DNA of 64,000 bases, from the NCBI GenBank assembly GCA_040437565.1, contig JBDOQK010000051.1:1-64000 (forward strand), written 5' to 3'. Below are positions 21,700 through 34,042 of the stretch, in pieces. Each line of letters starts with the position of its first letter. Position 1 is the first letter of the stretch. Source of the DNA: Albugo candida. Its lineage: Eukaryota > Oomycota > Peronosporomycetes > Albuginales. The position numbers and the translations under genes were made by a program. Below the pieces are notes generated by a model. The model was not told the origin of the DNA and ran no database searches. It saw only the letters and a list, made by a program, of their open reading frames with translations.

Positions 21700-22860
21700 C
21701 TGAAGGGTTTTAATTCTTTCGATGTGCGAGTTTCCACGTGCTTTGCGAAGTTTCTGAACGCTCTGAATGGAACCAAACTATCGAAGTCGATACTATAACT
21801 TTAAAAAATTGCGGTACGGATTAAGTCGACTGCACTCAGTATAGGATCGAATCGTTGTTGAATCAAAATTCCCAAAAGCTCCAGTTCCATGACCGTACGC
21901 TTTTCATGCTCATAAAGTGGTTACAGATTTTGTATGTGTCGATCCATTTATCCAAAGTGTATTGCGACCTTACATTTTGATGTCCCGACTTAAATTGATT
22001 TTGGTCTGCTCAATAAATGGCTTCTCACTCGGTTAACAGGCACACTGGGTTTGAGAAGCGGGTCAAACTGAATGCGTTGCCTCATTGCCTCTGTAATATC
22101 ATGCAGATTTGAACATTTTTATACAGCTGCTTGGTCTTTAGTATGACCTCAGATTCTACCAAAACAAGTCGAATAAGGTACAATCCATCTTCTTCCGGTA
22201 GCTCATGTGTATTAACAAGTTGATCAATCGTATTCAGTGGATCAAGCTGCAATCAGTACGTCATTGCTAGAGGGATATCGCTCTGCTCTGACTTCCGTTC
22301 ATGATCATTGACTGAACAATTGTTTTGGGGAAAACACAGTATGAGCGAGTTCCACAATCTTCTGATAAATCATCGCTCGATTTTCGTGAGGAATTCGAGA
22401 CAAATCGTACTAGGACGTTGAGCAATTTCTGATTCCGGTGGTTGCGAGAATTGTGTCTCGGTCAAAAGCGGAGAAATGATGGAACGTTGGAAAGGAACAC
22501 TCGGTGCTTGGATTGAGACAAATGGATCCAGCAACCATTGCCGCGTTCGTTCTTTTTTATAAAAAATGGCATTTTTGGGTCGGTTAATAGTTCCTTCTCC
22601 AAGACACGTAACTTCTCATCGTCCAAACGTTTTAACTCGGTCCATTGTGCAGATATCACGGCAAAATCAAATCGACTCCATTGTTTTTCTTGCTCCAATG
22701 TGTATAAAAGAACTTCCAATGATGAGGAATCCGATTCCGATTGACTGAAGCGAGACTCTTTATGGCTGTTATATCGGTACATTATCTCAACGGGATCGAC
22801 ACTTTGACTTAAATGCGCGGGGGACAAAGATGCTACAGAAAGAGGAATGAATGCTTAGAG
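21700..22860 (-). pseudogene. Decayed host-like gene of unknown family
   Basis: On the minus strand, protein-like segments follow one another in changing frames: 22827-22462 (121 codons, with ATG; SSLEVLLYTLEQEKQWSRFDFAVISAQWTELKRL and ELLTDPKMPFFIKK), then ISPLLTETQFSQPPESEIAQ near 22440-22380, LPEEDGLYLIRLVLVESEVI near 22200-22130, and KRTVMELELLGILIQQRFDP near 21920-21850. Stops and frame changes separate them, so this is a broken gene rather than a spliced one, although one or two of the breaks could be introns. The second segment (FDxAVxxxQWxELxxL) weakly recalls the start of the coiled-coil protein at 3.5 kb (FDLAVQKKQWEEVRLL), which may hint at a related ancestor. No function can be given. 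Confidence 0.45.
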
Positions 22861-24329
22861 TTGGTCGTTTGCGTCTCGAGTACGAAATCCAACGCACTTT
22901 CATGTATTTGAGATACCAAACGCAGCTCTGAGACAACTTATAAGCTGTGTGGAAGGCGTTCCGCATACCGATAAGCCAATGATTTTAGGAGAGAAAGATT
23001 GTTCTTTTACAGGGAAATCAGAAATGAACGACACGGAGACTGTTGAAAAGGCACGACTATTGGTGTCGAAAGGGAGCGACTAGTGATTCGAAAGGAAACT
23101 GTTAGAAGAGATAAAGGACCATAATCTCAAAGAAAAGGCTTTCTCATTCACTCCACACTGTTCAAGCAACATATGAGCAAACAGCAGAGACAATAGGTTC
23201 TGAATCGAGTTCCTCATCGAGCCGGACCGTACGCGCTAAAAGCACGGGGAGATTTCATGTCGAATCTTTGAGCACTTGCCGGAATATGATCAATCCAGCG
23301 CTCTATCGTGATAACGGTAAGTTTATTGGCTTATATAGTGCTCTATTTCAACCAGTGTTGATGAAGCAAGTGGAGGTCAAAATTGGGAACGCTATTTCTC
23401 ATCAAATGATGTTTATTGATGGAATTGGAATATGTTGTAGCTTCGTGGTAACTACGATTACACGAATACAGTTGACGCGAACAGAAGTTACGATTGTTAT
23501 CAAATGACACATTTGAAGTAATCAAATAACGCCGAACAGAACGCTGATCTCGTTGCAAAAGCATTGCAGCAGCTGGGTCCTGTAGCTAACTGCCAAATAT
23601 ATCAAGTCATTGGATCATAAATCAGACGAGAAGTCTCGAGAGCGTTTTGCTACGGACATTCCAGCAAATTTAACTGTACTGTACACGTTTCTTCAGCAAA
23701 AACAATCATCAGAGATTTTATTTTTACGAATTTACAATATATATATGTCAAGCGCAAGCATTTGCAAAGAGACGACCAGAAAACAAGTTTAATAGAAGTG
23801 GGGCGTCGTGTGAGTACAAGAATCAAACCTTGCAGACAAGAAGTTCATATAATGTGAACTGTCAACTACTAATGATGTCATTCTTGCTCAGTCTACTTAC
23901 ACAATCGATAATTGATCTGTTATAAAGCATTTCCTGTATGTGGGCAACCGTGTGATAAAAAGATTCTCTTCATTTATGACTTCGGGTCATCTAGGATTTT
24001 TAGAAATGCTATATCAAATATACAAGCAAGAGCTGCTGAACAAAGATCAATTTTGCTGGAATCAACCGCAGATAATTCTTACACTGTTTTTGTGTCTAAT
24101 AGCAGTGACGAGATTGATTTGTTATAGAAATCATCTGCAGTAGCTGATCGCTTTTTCAACAAAATCCGCACGAATGCTCCACGTGACGCAAAAAAATGAC
24201 GTGAGGTGGTGTATATGTAGTGGCTAATTTGATCAAGTAATATGCGCTGTTCAGGAAGGGCAACCATATACCACAGTGCTGATTTCCAGTGAAACCTCCT
24301 ATTGTTGTATGTGGTGTCAGCGTCGTATT
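22861..24329. other. Spacer with short decayed coding traces
   Basis: Plus strand ~23155-23300 holds a protein-like run (EQTAETIGSESSSSSSRTVR and on) in a frame that soon closes. Nothing else that I can support. Confidence 0.35.
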
Positions 24330-24942
24330 GACAACTATAGCGATAGAGAAAACAAGAATTGTACCAATCAAAGAAACTCGGTTCATTGGCAACGAGTGAG
24401 GATCAGAACTAGAGAAAGCAATTACAAAAGTTGCGAGATGGAATTCTATTTTGCCTCTATTTCGTTGAGCTCGATAAGGTTCGCTAGAGGAAATACTATA
24501 TTAAGGCCATGAAAGTAGAACCAATGGAGCAAACGATTCTGACCAGCTTCGGCAATCAAGTGTACATGCCCTATATCCGATCGTTTTCAAGTTGCATTTG
24601 CCCAAAGATGTGGTATAAATGAGCTCATTACGTCTGAAGATCCTGAATGGGACACCATGTAACTACCCCATATTCATGGAACCAGAATGTTGATGTCACC
24701 TAATCTATTCACAATAGGATAAAACAAGTTCGAAGTTGTTGTAGGTCATTGTGAGAGACCGACTTCTGACTAATAACTCGATAACGCTTGTGGAATTGCA
24801 TCATAAAATTGCTTCTAACATTTTATAATGAGCTCAGTTTTTAGCAGTAACTTTAGCGGTTGGTAATTGGTTTTAATTTTCTTCTAGTTAGCCAATCATA
24901 TCTTCTGTTAACATTCTCCACAGAACATTCGAGAAGCATTGA
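24330..24942 (+). promoter_or_regulatory. Upstream flank of CCG copy 2, homologous to the flank of copy 3
   Basis: The flank is alignable by eye with 50370-50782: for example GTGAGGATCA(G/A)AA at ~24397 versus ~50407. The best-conserved block is 24888-24926 versus 50726-50762, sharing TTAGCCAATCATATCT followed by CTGTT and CTCCACAGAA within 40 bp of the start codon. It holds a CCAAT-box-like TAGCCAATCA. Copy 1 has only TTAGCCATTGACT at a similar distance. The conservation of this block above its neighbourhood suggests core promoter or 5' leader function. Confidence 0.5.
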
Positions 24943-26997
24943 ATGCAGCCCTTCAGTATGTGCGCAGTATTTCTGACTGCTCTAATGTCTATGGAGTCGC
25001 CCAGCCGAATCATTGCTTTATCTGGAATCTTCAACGTGACGTCTCAGTATTCAAAAGATTTTACTAGTTGTCATGAGTGCCTTGTTGGCACTTTGGGTGC
25101 TGCGCAGATACATTTGCTTGTGGTAAATAGCGGCTTCAGGCTCTATTGGATTCATAGTAATTCAAATGCAGAGAAAGCGTTCCTATCTTATTGCCACAAA
25201 CCCTGGACATGTTATCTATCAAAACATTTGGAGCATACATATAGCCCTGATAAGTCAATATGTATGCACAGAGACATAAAAATTCCAAATGAAGAGAACG
25301 GCATTCGTTTACTGGCGAACGCGATGAATGGAGAAATGTTAATGGAATTAGCTACTTTCACAAATACGAAAGTCTCCAAAGACGACCCATCATCACTGAT
25401 TAGGAAAGAAACAAATGATATTCCAGTGTTTCTTTGGAAAGACTACTCACTCCAATATGCAACACTTTTTGGACACTTGAAAAAATTTCCACTCATTGAG
25501 ATGCCTAGTAAGGAAGAGGCGAGTCCGAAGAAGCGGATTTTTATACATAAAAAGGACGAACCGTTGATGCGATGTATGGTTCTCCCCATACCACCACAAG
25601 AAGGTGTTTGTCGAGAGTGTTTGGCTATGCACAGCACAACGTTCGCCATTCGGACATTCCACCTGCTTCATGGCTCAAAACCATCAGCTGACGTGTGCGT
25701 TTTCCTTAGTAATCATCAACCATCAGATATAGTTTCCAATTGCAAGAAGATATTCTGCCAGGCTATTATCCACTTGAATTCAATCGATTGTCGCACAATA
25801 CACAACATTTTCCCTCTAAATCATCAATTTGAGAGAGATAAGAATAAAATGACGCTGGAGGAAGTACAGCAGGTTTTACAGAGCATTGCGTACAGAAGAA
25901 CGGCAAGACGCCAAACTTCAAACAGCTTGTTATCAGAAACATTCGAACCTGACGGAAGCCTCAACATACTAGGTGCCAAAGATTACTTCTGTATTGAAGT
26001 AAGAGCATTATTGCACCCAAAGCGGCGCTGTATAGATTGTATTCTCAAAGATGTGACAGGATATCATTTGGTGTTCAGCTTGTCGCTATATATCTTCCTG
26101 ATTTTTACACACAGCATTCGGGATTTTTCGCAATGTAAGACATGCAAAGTTATACAGGTGCGTCATCCAGATGACTGCGGAAAAAAGCCTGAGCACTATC
26201 TCAACAAATTAGAAGTATATCCGAAGCCATCACATCTCGATATGCGCAATGAGCTGTACGAAAGTTGTATTGCGGCGTATCAAGGCAAATATGATTATGG
26301 TTGTATCGGCTGCATCGAACATTATTTAGAAATTACAAATGCAGCTCCACTTATCGGCAGATCACCTTTACTATTTGATGTCTCTATGGCTGCATCAAAA
26401 ATGACACTAAAAGTATACTCGAAATTATCACACGAGTGTGTTGTCGCGAGAAGATGTAGTAGGATACAAGTAGTCCCTTCATATTTCTGTTCTACCCACC
26501 GAGCGTTCAAGGTTACGCAATCACGTAGAGGAAAAAAAGCCATCAAATTCAACCAGGATCCGATTCCGGTCGGTATTTGGCCCCCGCTACAGCACCAGGC
26601 TGAAGAAAACCTGAATGGGTTCATGTCACCAAGAAGCTCCGTGTCTTGGTCCGGATCGGCAGATGGTCCACAGATATGGCCAGCGTCAAACAACATCGCT
26701 CTCGTGGAGATCAAATTCGCGGATTCTGGATCGTATGATTGTTTGAAATGCCTAGCGGAGCATACAGAGCTTTTCTTCTTTTACAGAAGCGAAGTCGAAC
26801 GTAGTGGATACGTTTGGATGCGTCCTGCTCTATCAAACATCCTATCTTCCTGCGTTGGGATGCATTGCTCAAGCCTCTCTTATAATGAAAATGGAATGCA
26901 AATGAGACGCCCCGTAGGACTGCGACCAGTGATGACTACAGATATTCTATTGTCACTTGGGCTTTTTAATCAAGACAAAACAAGGGAGCGCCTATAG
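24943..26997 (+). CDS. CCG-class secreted effector candidate, copy 2; last codons supplied by a transposon end
   Basis: Intact 684-residue frame from ATG 24943. Signal peptide MQPFSMCAVFLTALMSMES; CX2CX5G at Cys43, Cys46 and Gly52 (CHECLVGTLG). The same five cysteine modules as copy 1 are present with the same spacing classes: CHEC/CHKPWTC, CREC/CKKIFC, CIDC/CKTC, CIGC/CVVARRC and CLKC/CVGMHC. Also shared: LEEVQQVLQSIAYRRTARR, PVGIWPPL and RRPVGL. Roughly half of residues match copy 1; copy 3 is much closer. The C-terminus is unusual: the Mutator-like element at 26983 begins inside the last codons, so the final Arg-Glu-Arg-Leu and the stop are encoded by its inverted repeat. The codons for Lys-Ala-Pro seen in copy 3 continue just beyond the element at ~29224. 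Loss of ~5 C-terminal residues is unlikely to abolish the protein. Confidence 0.85.
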   Translation: MQPFSMCAVFLTALMSMESPSRIIALSGIFNVTSQYSKDFTSCHECLVGTLGAAQIHLLVVNSGFRLYWIHSNSNAEKAFLSYCHKPWTCYLSKHLEHTYSPDKSICMHRDIKIPNEENGIRLLANAMNGEMLMELATFTNTKVSKDDPSSLIRKETNDIPVFLWKDYSLQYATLFGHLKKFPLIEMPSKEEASPKKRIFIHKKDEPLMRCMVLPIPPQEGVCRECLAMHSTTFAIRTFHLLHGSKPSADVCVFLSNHQPSDIVSNCKKIFCQAIIHLNSIDCRTIHNIFPLNHQFERDKNKMTLEEVQQVLQSIAYRRTARRQTSNSLLSETFEPDGSLNILGAKDYFCIEVRALLHPKRRCIDCILKDVTGYHLVFSLSLYIFLIFTHSIRDFSQCKTCKVIQVRHPDDCGKKPEHYLNKLEVYPKPSHLDMRNELYESCIAAYQGKYDYGCIGCIEHYLEITNAAPLIGRSPLLFDVSMAASKMTLKVYSKLSHECVVARRCSRIQVVPSYFCSTHRAFKVTQSRRGKKAIKFNQDPIPVGIWPPLQHQAEENLNGFMSPRSSVSWSGSADGPQIWPASNNIALVEIKFADSGSYDCLKCLAEHTELFFFYRSEVERSGYVWMRPALSNILSSCVGMHCSSLSYNENGMQMRRPVGLRPVMTTDILLSLGLFNQDKTRERL

Positions 26998-29217
26998 TCA
27001 CTTAACTATACTCCCCCCCATTAACAGCCAATAAGATCAATTCGTATCAATTCTACCAATCACGTAATTATTATAGTCGCGGATAGTGATTGCGATCCTG
27101 AAGGGGGACGACCATGTGTTCCGACTTCATTTGGCTCGTCAGCTTCGAAATTTTCCGTAGGATTCAAGACCAACAGTGCTGTCTGTAGCTGCTCTTGCTG
27201 ATGCGGATCGATTTCTGCATGGCGACGCGCAATTGATTCGATTATGTTTTCGAACACATGTCCCACAGATGCAGGAGCTTGATGAAGTGGCCGCTGCAAC
27301 GATCAGTGGCGGTCAAAGTCAGAAACCGCCAGCGAAGTGGCTTTTGCAATCATCGCCCGCAGCTTATGCTCGCAATAGAGTCCCATTGACTTGACAAAGG
27401 CCCCATAACACAATGTCTGGGGACCAGGCTGTATGGCAAGCTGGTACTTTCCGGGAACCTAAAACATCAAACATCCATCACGTAGAAAAAGAAAAGAAAG
27501 GATTGCTATCAGTTGATTTGCATTGATTACCTTAGACAGAGAAATGACGAGATTTTCTGAACAACTGCAGACCAGAAGTCTGCCTGCAAGCGTATCAGTA
27601 CCCTCAACATCTCCACAGTAATTAGCAGGCTAATCTCAATCGTTCGTTCCTTCCCAGAGAGCAAAAGTTTACCACAAACCTCGTTGAGATTGACTGTGGA
27701 TACTGCAATCCACTGTCCAGAAATGCATGACTTCCTTCGACTCTTGAAGTAATAGCATGACAATAATGTGCAACTTTACTAATCCACGCAATCACAAAAT
27801 GCTGTCTGTGCCGTTGGAGCCACGTGGATTCGAGATAATTTACCTCTGGAGGTGACACGCTTTCCCTGATGCTTCTTCAGCGGTCCACGAAGATTATCCT
27901 CGTCAGCAGAATTGCACAGTGACAGCGACAGCTTCCAGAACTCACTATATGCATTGTCTCTTTGAAAGTGTGCTTTGCAATTGGCCTGCACCTTCTTGTT
28001 AATATGACAAAGGCAAATTAAAACTGAAGTATCCGGAAAGGCATGTTTTATGCCACAAATGAGGGCGAGTTCTTGGTTGACGACCATCACCACTTTGCGC
28101 CCGTCAATCATAGCGCTATAGCAATCACGAAATCTTGCAAGGGCTCAAATATAATCGGGCTCGCTCTCCTCAGAGAGGAAGCAAAACGAAAGTGACGTGG
28201 TTTGATTTGTTCATGTGACGCCAACAGTGTGAAGAAGAGGCATCTTGTATATGAAACCAAACGCGTACATGCACTTAGGCATAATTGGATGTCTCTTTTC
28301 AATGCGTACCTATTAGTCTTGTATGTCGAATCCATGATACAGACGGAATTTGCACAAAAGATGCGAGCTAGTAATACAGACGTGTTTGGGGCAATAAACA
28401 CACACCGGAGTTTCCCATCTTCATGCTTTCGAAACCTGTAGTAAATTCTCTCCTATTCTGGTAATTTCATTAGAGATTCAATAGATCGACGTCCATTGAG
28501 TGTGAAATGCGCTCCTAGTTCATGTGCACACTTTTAGGTTTGGTTGCTAGATGCGCTTCGTAGAAAGGACTTTGACTACCTTTTGCTTAATGTTTTGTAT
28601 ATTCTGCCAGACAGCCTGGATCATCCGGCGGAGGGTTGCAAGAAGTACGCGCGGAGATGCGCGAGATTAGTTCATGTTGCAACCATATTCTCCTTCTCGG
28701 AATTAAGCGCTCTGTTCCTCGTGTAGGCTGATGCATCAGTAGCGTTATCATGTTCATGATGTTCGCAGTTTCTAACCACAAGGTCCCGTTCCTAGCCCGA
28801 TTGTGGGTGTTCTGGATCTTTGATCCTTTAAATAACAGCCTGCCATGTACAGCCAATTTTGATCGTCGAAGTATTTCGTACGACGCTTTTCGATTTCCCA
28901 TAGCGTCCCCGTGCACGCATCACAGACAAACCTTTAGGATTTCGCCCGTTTTGCTTTTTTTTTGAGCGAGCGCGACTCCCAGCGTACCCGTGAAGTTTAG
29001 CTAAGGTCTTGACATAACTCTCCGCGACTTCGATTCAGGAATAGGACGCGTTTAATGGATTTTGCATTGTGGTGGGTTCGTGGTGGATGTCAGCGAAGGT
29101 CGTTTAAATATAATAATAATTATTACGATTGATAGAATTCATACAGAATGATCTTATTGGCTTTGAATTGGGGGGATTGAGAATAGTTAAAGGGGTCTGT
29201 GATTATAGGCGCTCCCT
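26983..29217 (-). mobile_element. Mutator-like element (MULE) inserted in the 3' end of CCG copy 2
   Basis: Termini are inverted repeats: 26983 onward reads AGGGAGCGCCTATAGTCAC, and the complement of 29217 downward reads AGGGAGCGCCTATAATCAC, followed by further matching TTTAACTAT...CTC and C-rich runs, ~45 bp in all. The six bases AAAACA stand directly on both sides (26977-26982 and 29218-29223); MULEs normally duplicate 8-11 bp, so part may have decayed. The 2235-bp element carries a minus-strand transposase in pieces. The flanks closed over the element match the uninterrupted copy 3 (ACAAAGGCACC), which proves insertion. Confidence 0.85.
27060..28916 (-). pseudogene. MULE/FAR1-type transposase, broken
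   Basis: Four minus-strand frames in family order: 28916-28587 is the N-terminal FAR1/WRKY-like zinc-binding part (GNRKASYEILRRSKL...HN); 28401-28108 holds the first DDE region (CIMDSTYKTNRYALKR); 28111-27779 the second (VVNQELALICGIKHAFPD, LCHINKKVQANCK); 27299-27060 the C-terminal tail ending near a GTHGRPPSGS motif that corresponds to the usual G-R-P-x-G-S-K end. The DDE/H core motifs DSTYKTN and CHINKKV are characteristic of MULE transposases. At least three frame breaks separate the parts, so the element is not autonomous. Confidence 0.8.
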
Positions 29218-30100
29218 AAAACAAAGGCACCCAGAGAACAGATATAGTGAAAGTATACCAACTTAGTGAATCAATAATTCTCTAATGATCAATTTCAGTC
29301 ATTTTGAATCCTAACTATCTGAAAAATGTGCTCTAAATGCTTGAGATGACTCCGTAGTACAACCAACGGCTATTGGACACTGAAAAGTATTTAGTAAAGC
29401 TGACCTGATACATCAAGGGAACAGTAACTGTAATCTATAGAAGACTACGCGAATCTATGATGACCGGGGAAGGAAAAAAGTACGAGTTTTTGGACAAAGC
29501 AACTGTCGGATTACCCATGCATAAGCCAACCTTACGTATCCATGAATAGTTGAGTCTCTATATAGTTTGATCATATAAAAGAGGAACATGATGAAATTAA
29601 AACTAGTCACATGTCAAACACATTATATATCTCGTTGCTAGCTAAATCACCCTTCGTCTCTATGGCATCCATTTTGCATGTGGTGTAATTAACAACAATG
29701 CTATATAGCAAGTTTAGGATTTATCATCATCATTCATCGATATAATGATGCGACACACTGATTCATCTTTATCGGAGGGTGGTAACACCTTTTTAATTAT
29801 TTCTCGTCACCAAGCACGTGGAATGGTCCATTTATAGCCCATATCAATCAGCCATGATGATACTTGGCATTTAAGACATAATATTTGAAGACATGCGCAG
29901 AATCACTTGTTAAAGCATGTCAACGGCCAAGCCAATATGCCTTTGATCGAGTTCGCTAGTCGTTTAACCTATACAATAATATTCTGCAACGGTGCAAACG
30001 AGATAATCTAATGGACTCTTTTGCTATTTAAGTTTGCGACAATCATAAGTCCGCACATCTGTTTCAATTCGTTTGTTCGAATCGACAGCAAAAACAATCT
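29218..30100 (+). repeat. Downstream flank of CCG copy 2, duplicated at 51955-52925
   Basis: Non-coding, but alignable by eye with the flank of copy 3: CCAACGGCT at ~29362 and ~52098, TTTAGTAAAGCTGACCTGAT versus a near match at ~52130, ATGGTCC.(C/T)TTATAGC with (A/G)TATC(A/G)ATCA at ~29824 and ~52670, and AACCTATAC(A/C)ATAA at ~29966 and ~52798. This shows that a block of at least 5 kb was duplicated, not the gene alone. Confidence 0.6.
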
Positions 30101-30132
30101 AAAATATGGTCATCATGTTCAGATAGAATGAT

Positions 30133-30354
30133 TACGTCGAAGAAGGACGAAAACCTACATACGAAACGGCACGGGATGCGACTGACGACACAAAGTTTCC
30201 TCTTCTATTATCTGCATAAATATTAAATGCGTTAGGACTACAGCCAGCAGATTGTTTGCTGAGGAACTCACGGAACTTTAGCACTTAGGAACACGCGTGT
30301 GTGGGAGCTTTGGATAGGTATAACATAAATGACAGTATACCTTCTTTTATCACA
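30133..30354 (+). repeat. Left LTR of the copia fossil
   Basis: Matches 34043-34266 over its whole length with about 20-25 percent difference by eye; contains the shared ACTTAGGAACACGC and AAATGACAGTAT blocks. Confidence 0.85.
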
Positions 30355-33300
30355 GTCTGATCAGTTTATGAGCCCAACTAAGAGTCACGACGACACCGGC
30401 AACATCGCACAGACCCCGCCAGCTAACAGTTACGAAAGGGCCGTGACGGCGCCTTCTGTAATTGTCGAAAGAGCAGACCACGACAGGAGATGGGACGTGA
30501 TTGAAAGAATCCTCAAGATGCACATGGGTCTTGAAGGTCACATGTAGCGCATCAATGCGTCCCAGATGCAATTTCTAGGTACGATCGAGAGCGGTCTCGT
30601 CAGCTGTCTGATCGGAGATACATGAGAAACGCTGGCCTAACTCGCCTCCGAGGTGACAAGTAGCCCACGTTTAGCCACTCGGACCTCAGTATGTTGTAAC
30701 GGAGCCGCGACAGCGCTTTCACATGCAGAAGGGAAAGAAGCACAATCTATGGGTAATGGAGCCTGTCTGTCCAGTGCCGGACGTGCGTCAGCAAAAAATC
30801 GCTATTGAAACCTATGACAGGAGAGAATTGTACCCTGGGTTCAGATCGGATGTTTTTTTGATTGGGGGCGAACATCCTAAGATAGGTCACGATGACCCAA
30901 CAAGCGTGCTTCTTACCTGATTCGAAGAAGTCAAGGACGATTTGCTTGGACACAAAATCAGTGGCACCACAGAGCGCCAAATCAACATGTAGTTGGATGT
31001 GTGTTGGAAGCAGCTACCCACAATAGACCACGACATAGAAAGGCTACTGCAAACTTCCAAGAACACGATCACCACAGTCGATACAGCTCTTTAGGGCGAG
31101 TGAAGACCCTGGGCAAAGCTGTCTAGAACACCATCTCTACTTGATTACGGCCGGCGACGCATGTGGTGAAGCGTATCAACAAGTGTTCGACAACATCGTG
31201 CGCTATGCGTCAGCAGACTCTGGAAATTTAGTCAGGATAATTACAACAATTTGAGGATGGACTAACTGCGACAAGCCGAGGAGCTCGCCCATTTTGCACA
31301 GTATGTAGAGCTTGAGACGCGCAAGGGCCGTGAGCAAGGACATCTTATCCTAGATCATATAGACGAGGTGTCAACAAAGAAAGAGATGTGCGCGTGTTTT
31401 ATCTGTGGAAATCCGAGGCCATCAAAGCTGATTGTCGCAGCCGGGACAGAAAGAACCACGGTGGACATCATGAGAGAGGTGGTCCCGATCTCGTATTGTC
31501 TGACGACGATTTCGGAAGAAAGATCAAGAGCCCGAAACCCAAAGAAAAGAGCACGGATCTGATGCCCGATGCAAATAATGAACAAGACGAGTGAACTTAG
31601 GATTATGGCTCAAGTCAACACCCTGTGTGCGACGAAAGCTTGTTGAAGGACGCAATGAGCTGAGACTCTAATGTAACATGGCGAATGGAGAAACGTTTGG
31701 GATAACAAGAGTCGGAAGCGTCCGCCTGTGCGTGATGGCAGAGAATTCTTGGCTTTAACGAAGGACAGTGCTGCAAAGAAGTGTGAACTCTTCTTGATGT
31801 TTTTCGAGAAGCGATGAAATTTTCGTAATCATGTACTAAGGACGGACGGTGAGGGCGAGAATTGAAACGTTAACCTGGCTGAAAGTGCAACGGCGTTTCC
31901 CATCAGTTATCCCAATATCGTACCCAAGCGTCCAAAGGGAAGGCAGAGCGCATGCATCGCACCGTTCTGAATATGGCGCGTTCCATGATCTTTTCAAGCC
32001 AGTTATCTTATGGGGTGACGCCCTCGATTACAAAAACTACACCCCACGAAGTCAAACCTACGCTGCACATAGCCACTCCAGGTGCTTACCTGTTTAGCCC
32101 CACACCTGCTCGACGTAGTGGTTTTCGTCTCCGTTGGCACAGTTTTCCATGAACCACGCAATAACTCAAAATGCTATATGCATATCTATTAAGATATTTG
32201 GATTGGAAAATGATCATGATAACAAGCTTACCAGGACGAGTTGAGATAGCTGCATCGAACCGCAGCATGTCAAGAATATTTCGGCTCTCATCGATGAGGA
32301 GAACATCCAGCTCCAGTGTAAACTACAACGCATCCAGCAAGCCGTCCCACATGAACTGAGTTAACGACCCTTGCAGCGACGACGACGGCACCATGTGCTT
32401 CAGTGTAGGGACCGGTACAGAAAGCACCGTCTAACTTGCGCTTCAACCAGTCAAGAGAAAAAACTGGACGCTCTCTTCATATGGTATGCAGACGTAGGAC
32501 GCCTCTGCGCTAAAAGAGGCAGTAAGAAACTCCAGTGCTGTCAGCCACGTGTATGAACGGGATCCGAAGAACTACGGCAAAGCAATGTGAAGATCGAAAA
32601 GAAAGGAATGGCAAATTGCAATGCACGAAGAATTAGAAGCGCTTCAAAGCAACGACGTTTGGCGCCGCATAAAACGTCCAGTCGGTATCAATACACCCCA
32701 CACAGAGTAGGTGTACAAGATGAAGAAGACTGCCGATGGAGATGTTAAGCGCTTAAGAGCACGACTCGTAGCGCGTCCGAAAGCGATCAAGGAAAGTGTT
32801 GGAGAAGACTACGGCCTTACATTTGCTGCCGTCACGGACATATTAATAGTCAAAGTGATACTGGCTCTCGGGGCTACGTGGAGGGTCGGTGTAAATAATG
32901 GTGACATCTCTAATCCCTACGTGAAGGACGACCAACCAGCTGAACTCTATGGTCGTAAGCAGCGACACTTTTGAGCTACCTTGTCGGACTTGAATAGTCA
33001 GGAAGGCTGTGAAGCCAACGGCTACATACTCAACTGACAGAATCGGTTTTAAGCAGTTCTAATCGTACCTGTGCGACGAGAAAGCTGCTGACCATTTTTT
33101 CGCGAGTCTTGGTAGCCTGTGCATCACACATTCAGGTCCCGAGAGTAAATTTTTGGGATACGAGTAACTGTAGACGACGATGGCAGTTTCATGCTCGACC
33201 AAGAAGGCGCCTTCGACCTTCTGAGAGACGACGGACGGAAGATGCGAACTCGAAGCCCGTGCTTCTATTGGGTCAGACTTTTATGAACTTCCATCAGTAG

Positions 33301-34042
33301 ACGGCGCGCTGATGATCGCAGCAGACGGCGATGGCCCAAGCATACGAAGTTTTTTATTTCACATTGGAAGCTTAGACATTGCGGTCGATGATCATAAAGA
33401 CGACGCTACAGACGCACCAGCCACGCATCCAAGATTATAAGCTTGAGGGTACCCGTAATTTCACTGGAATGAACCGAAAGAAGAGCGCGGGAAAGCCGGT
33501 AACTCTGAGGTCCTACTCGGATGCAGATTTTGCCGTCGACAAGGCAAATTATAAGTCGCTAAATGGAGGAATCATTCTCCTAAAGGGCATGGCAGTAAGA
33601 TGGGACACCAAGAAGCAAGGTGGCCTCTCTCTCTTCATGATGGAAGCGAACTTTGTCGCCGCGTCGGTGTAGCCATGCGAGCGGCTTGCCATAGGACGAA
33701 GGCTATACAAAATTGACATGACGCTCAAACTGCATACGACGCTGTACGTCAAAAAACAAGCCGCCGTCAAGCAGCTAAACAGTGAAAAATCGTTTCTGAA
33801 GGCTTACACATCGATGTGCGTTTGAAGTTTGTGCGTGACTACGCGAAACGGGGGGGGGGTAATAGTGGCAAGGTACGTGCGGTCGGAATTGCAACTTGCA
33901 GACCTAACGACGAAGGCCGTGAATGCGAAAAAGCTCGCGTCATTTTACGAGTTGATGAGCTTCAGAAGTAATGCAGAGGCCAAAATCTCAAAAGGAGAAG
34001 CGGTGGTGCCGCAGTCGAGGAGGATTATTCAGAAGAAATGAG

